A stretch of 64,000 nucleotides of DNA from an uncultured Prevotella sp. (GTDB lineage: Bacteria > Bacteroidota > Bacteroidia > Bacteroidales > Bacteroidaceae), in assembly GCA_900317685.1 (NCBI GenBank), contig ONHQ01000010.1, positions 1-64,000 of the forward strand, written 5' to 3'. Under the pieces are notes generated by a model that was not told where the DNA came from, made no database searches, and worked only from the letters and a program-made list of their open reading frames with translations. Each line of letters begins with the position of its first letter. Within the stretch, counting starts at the first letter, position 1. The position numbers and the translations under genes were made by a program. Shown here one piece after another: positions 62,766-64,000 of this stretch.

Positions 62766-63866
62766 TCATCTCATTTTGATGCTGAGTCCATTGCTTTTGT
62801 TGAGAATGGCAAGGAGCTGACGGAGGCTGAGCAAGCGGCTGGCCTGCAGGCTGACGATATGGTCATGCGGTGTATCGCAGACAAAGTCGGCAGGCTGGCA
62901 GTCGTAGTAACGGCAGAGATCCTCGATGACATAAGAGAGGGGCTCGTCATGATAGTAGAACTCGCCTTGCAGCCAGCGGGTATAGGTCAGCGTGTCAACC
63001 TTGGTGACATCCGTGGCCTGATAGTCGAAGAAGCGCACTTGCTCGCCAGGCTGTAGCACGACACAGTGATAGGCATCACACACCTGCACACTACCACTGA
63101 TGAGCGTCACACGCGTGGGAGCTCCATCATAAGTACAAACGTTGAAGACAGTGCCGAGCACCTTTGTCTCCACACCGGCCGCATCCACGAAGAAAGGAAG
63201 ACTGGCATCGTGATGCACACGGAAGGTAGCCTTGCCGCTGAAACTCACGCGGCGCTCCTCACCGTCAAAGCGGGAGGGATAGCTCAGACGGCTATGGGGA
63301 TAGAGATACACGCGGCTGCCGTCGGGCAAGGTCACGACACGGTTCTCGCCCGCCGCTGCCTCAGCGGTCACCAGCTTCACGGGCTCCTCACGGGTCGTCT
63401 TCGGCTGTGTGGCGAAGGCGACCGGCTTGAACATCGACTCCATGCTGACCGGCATCTCCCGATCTCCATCTGCCAGGAGCACTGGCTGGGGACTGAGCGT
63501 AGAGGCGGCCTGCCCGGCAAGCGGCTCCTGCTCAGACAAATGCGGGAGGAGCAAAGCCGACAGACCGACAAGCACCAGCACGGCAGCGGCAACGGCCCAC
63601 AAACGGCGATGCGACACACGAGGGTTCAGTGCCACCCGGCGCGCGCCGTGCTGCTGATGGAACTCGCGAAGTGCAGTCTCAGCATCGGGATGCTCTTTGC
63701 TACGCCGGCAGGCCGAGGACAGTTCCAGCACGTCCATGCAGTCTTGCCTCAGGCTGTCGTCGTCACGCAGTGCGTCGAGCAGCGCCTTGTCGGGCCCGGC
63801 ACCGTGTTCCATGAGTTCGAGCAGTCTGTCTTCGTCGGATGATATATGTCTTTGATGAACTTCCAT
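62766..63866 (-). CDS. FecR-type anti-sigma factor
   Basis: A 366-residue inner-membrane protein. The cytoplasmic N-terminus (residues 1-75) would bind the sigma factor. A membrane helix follows (LWAVAAAVLVLVGLSALLLP, about 89-108). The periplasmic FecR domain contains TLPDGSRVYLYPHSRLSYP and KVLGTVFNVCTY, and the C-terminal DUF4974-like part ends in LAILNKSNGLSIKMR. It relays a signal from an outer-membrane transporter to the ECF sigma factor. The sigma gene lies 48 bases upstream. No transporter gene follows within the window. Confidence 0.92.
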   Translation of the reverse strand: MEVHQRHISSDEDRLLELMEHGAGPDKALLDALRDDDSLRQDCMDVLELSSACRRSKEHPDAETALREFHQQHGARRVALNPRVSHRRLWAVAAAVLVLVGLSALLLPHLSEQEPLAGQAASTLSPQPVLLADGDREMPVSMESMFKPVAFATQPKTTREEPVKLVTAEAAAGENRVVTLPDGSRVYLYPHSRLSYPSRFDGEERRVSFSGKATFRVHHDASLPFFVDAAGVETKVLGTVFNVCTYDGAPTRVTLISGSVQVCDAYHCVVLQPGEQVRFFDYQATDVTKVDTLTYTRWLQGEFYYHDEPLSYVIEDLCRYYDCQPADFVCDTPHDHIVSLQASRLLSLRQLLAILNKSNGLSIKMR

Positions 63867-63914
63867 GATTGTTTCCTTCGATCATTAAATAAAACGATGC
63901 TGGCGATAAAAAGG

Positions 63915-64000
63915 TTATGGCTTTGTCTGGCTTTTAACAATTTTCAAGGCTCTGACAACATGCTTTTTTACCGTGCTGATACTGATGTTCATCTCCTCAG
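63915..64000 (-). CDS. ECF sigma factor, C-terminal end only (cut by the window edge)
   Basis: The last 27 codons read EEMNISISTVKKHVVRALKI and end in VKSQTKP. This is the helix-turn-helix of sigma region 4, which binds the -35 element. The gene continues beyond the window. It precedes the FecR gene on the same strand, the usual pair. Confidence 0.85.
   Translation of the reverse strand, partial: EEMNISISTVKKHVVRALKIVKSQTKP

Overview
The window looks like a chromosomal segment of a Bacteroidales bacterium, most likely Prevotellaceae. The evidence is a SusC/SusD pair, a hybrid two-component system, a FecR/ECF pair, a type IX secretion-like C-terminus, moderately GC-rich coding DNA, and many promoters of the Bacteroidetes form TTTG-N19-20-TAnnTTTG. 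No rRNA, tRNA, CRISPR array or intact transposase was seen. Starts given here were often moved from the longest open frame to an ATG or GTG with better support.

Layout. (1) 1-1020: a RelE/ParE-type toxin and Phd/YefM-type antitoxin between two 109-bp direct repeats. (2) 1131-5182, minus strand: permease, eutB, eutC, a minimal ethanolamine-degradation operon without microcompartment genes. A promoter-plus-terminator pair at about 5472-5601 may encode a small RNA. (3) 5833-23635, plus strand: a long aryl-polyene/flexirubin-like operon. It holds a ketoreductase, three ketosynthases (two with a C-terminal half-ketosynthase domain), two acyl carrier proteins, two hotdog dehydratases with complementary missing catalytic residues, a thioesterase, an O-methyltransferase, two acyltransferases (one fused to a glycosyltransferase), a LolA-like carrier, a small transporter, two CrtI/RetSat-like flavoenzymes and an esterase. 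(4) 23725-30005: a hybrid two-component sensor divergent from a GH51 arabinofuranosidase. (5) 30819-41538: a SusC/SusD pair flanked by two exported zinc metalloproteases, suggesting peptide uptake.

(6) 42178-45892: 5-formyltetrahydrofolate cyclo-ligase and a large protein with a propeller-like exported part, one membrane helix and an unrecognised helical cytoplasmic part. (7) 45891-46440: a tandem-repeat array starting at that gene's stop codon. (8) 46660-51535: a phosphate-scavenging set (PAP2 acid phosphatase, porin, histidine acid phosphatase), then a Fic gene next to a truncated second histidine phosphatase. (9) 51740-53613: structured repeats and a higBA cassette between about 215-bp direct repeats. 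(10) 53730-61634: a type I restriction-modification locus with an Mrr-like nuclease, an AAA-ATPase/nuclease and a collapsed gene remnant between hsdS and hsdR. (11) 61794-64000, minus strand: a small exported protein, a FecR-type anti-sigma factor and the end of its ECF sigma factor.

The most notable points are the biosynthetic operon with its split dehydratase pair and ketosynthase fusions, the unusual sensor-like protein, and the density of structured intergenic repeats. Many of these repeats start exactly at stop codons, and in one case the repeat encodes a protein's C-terminus.
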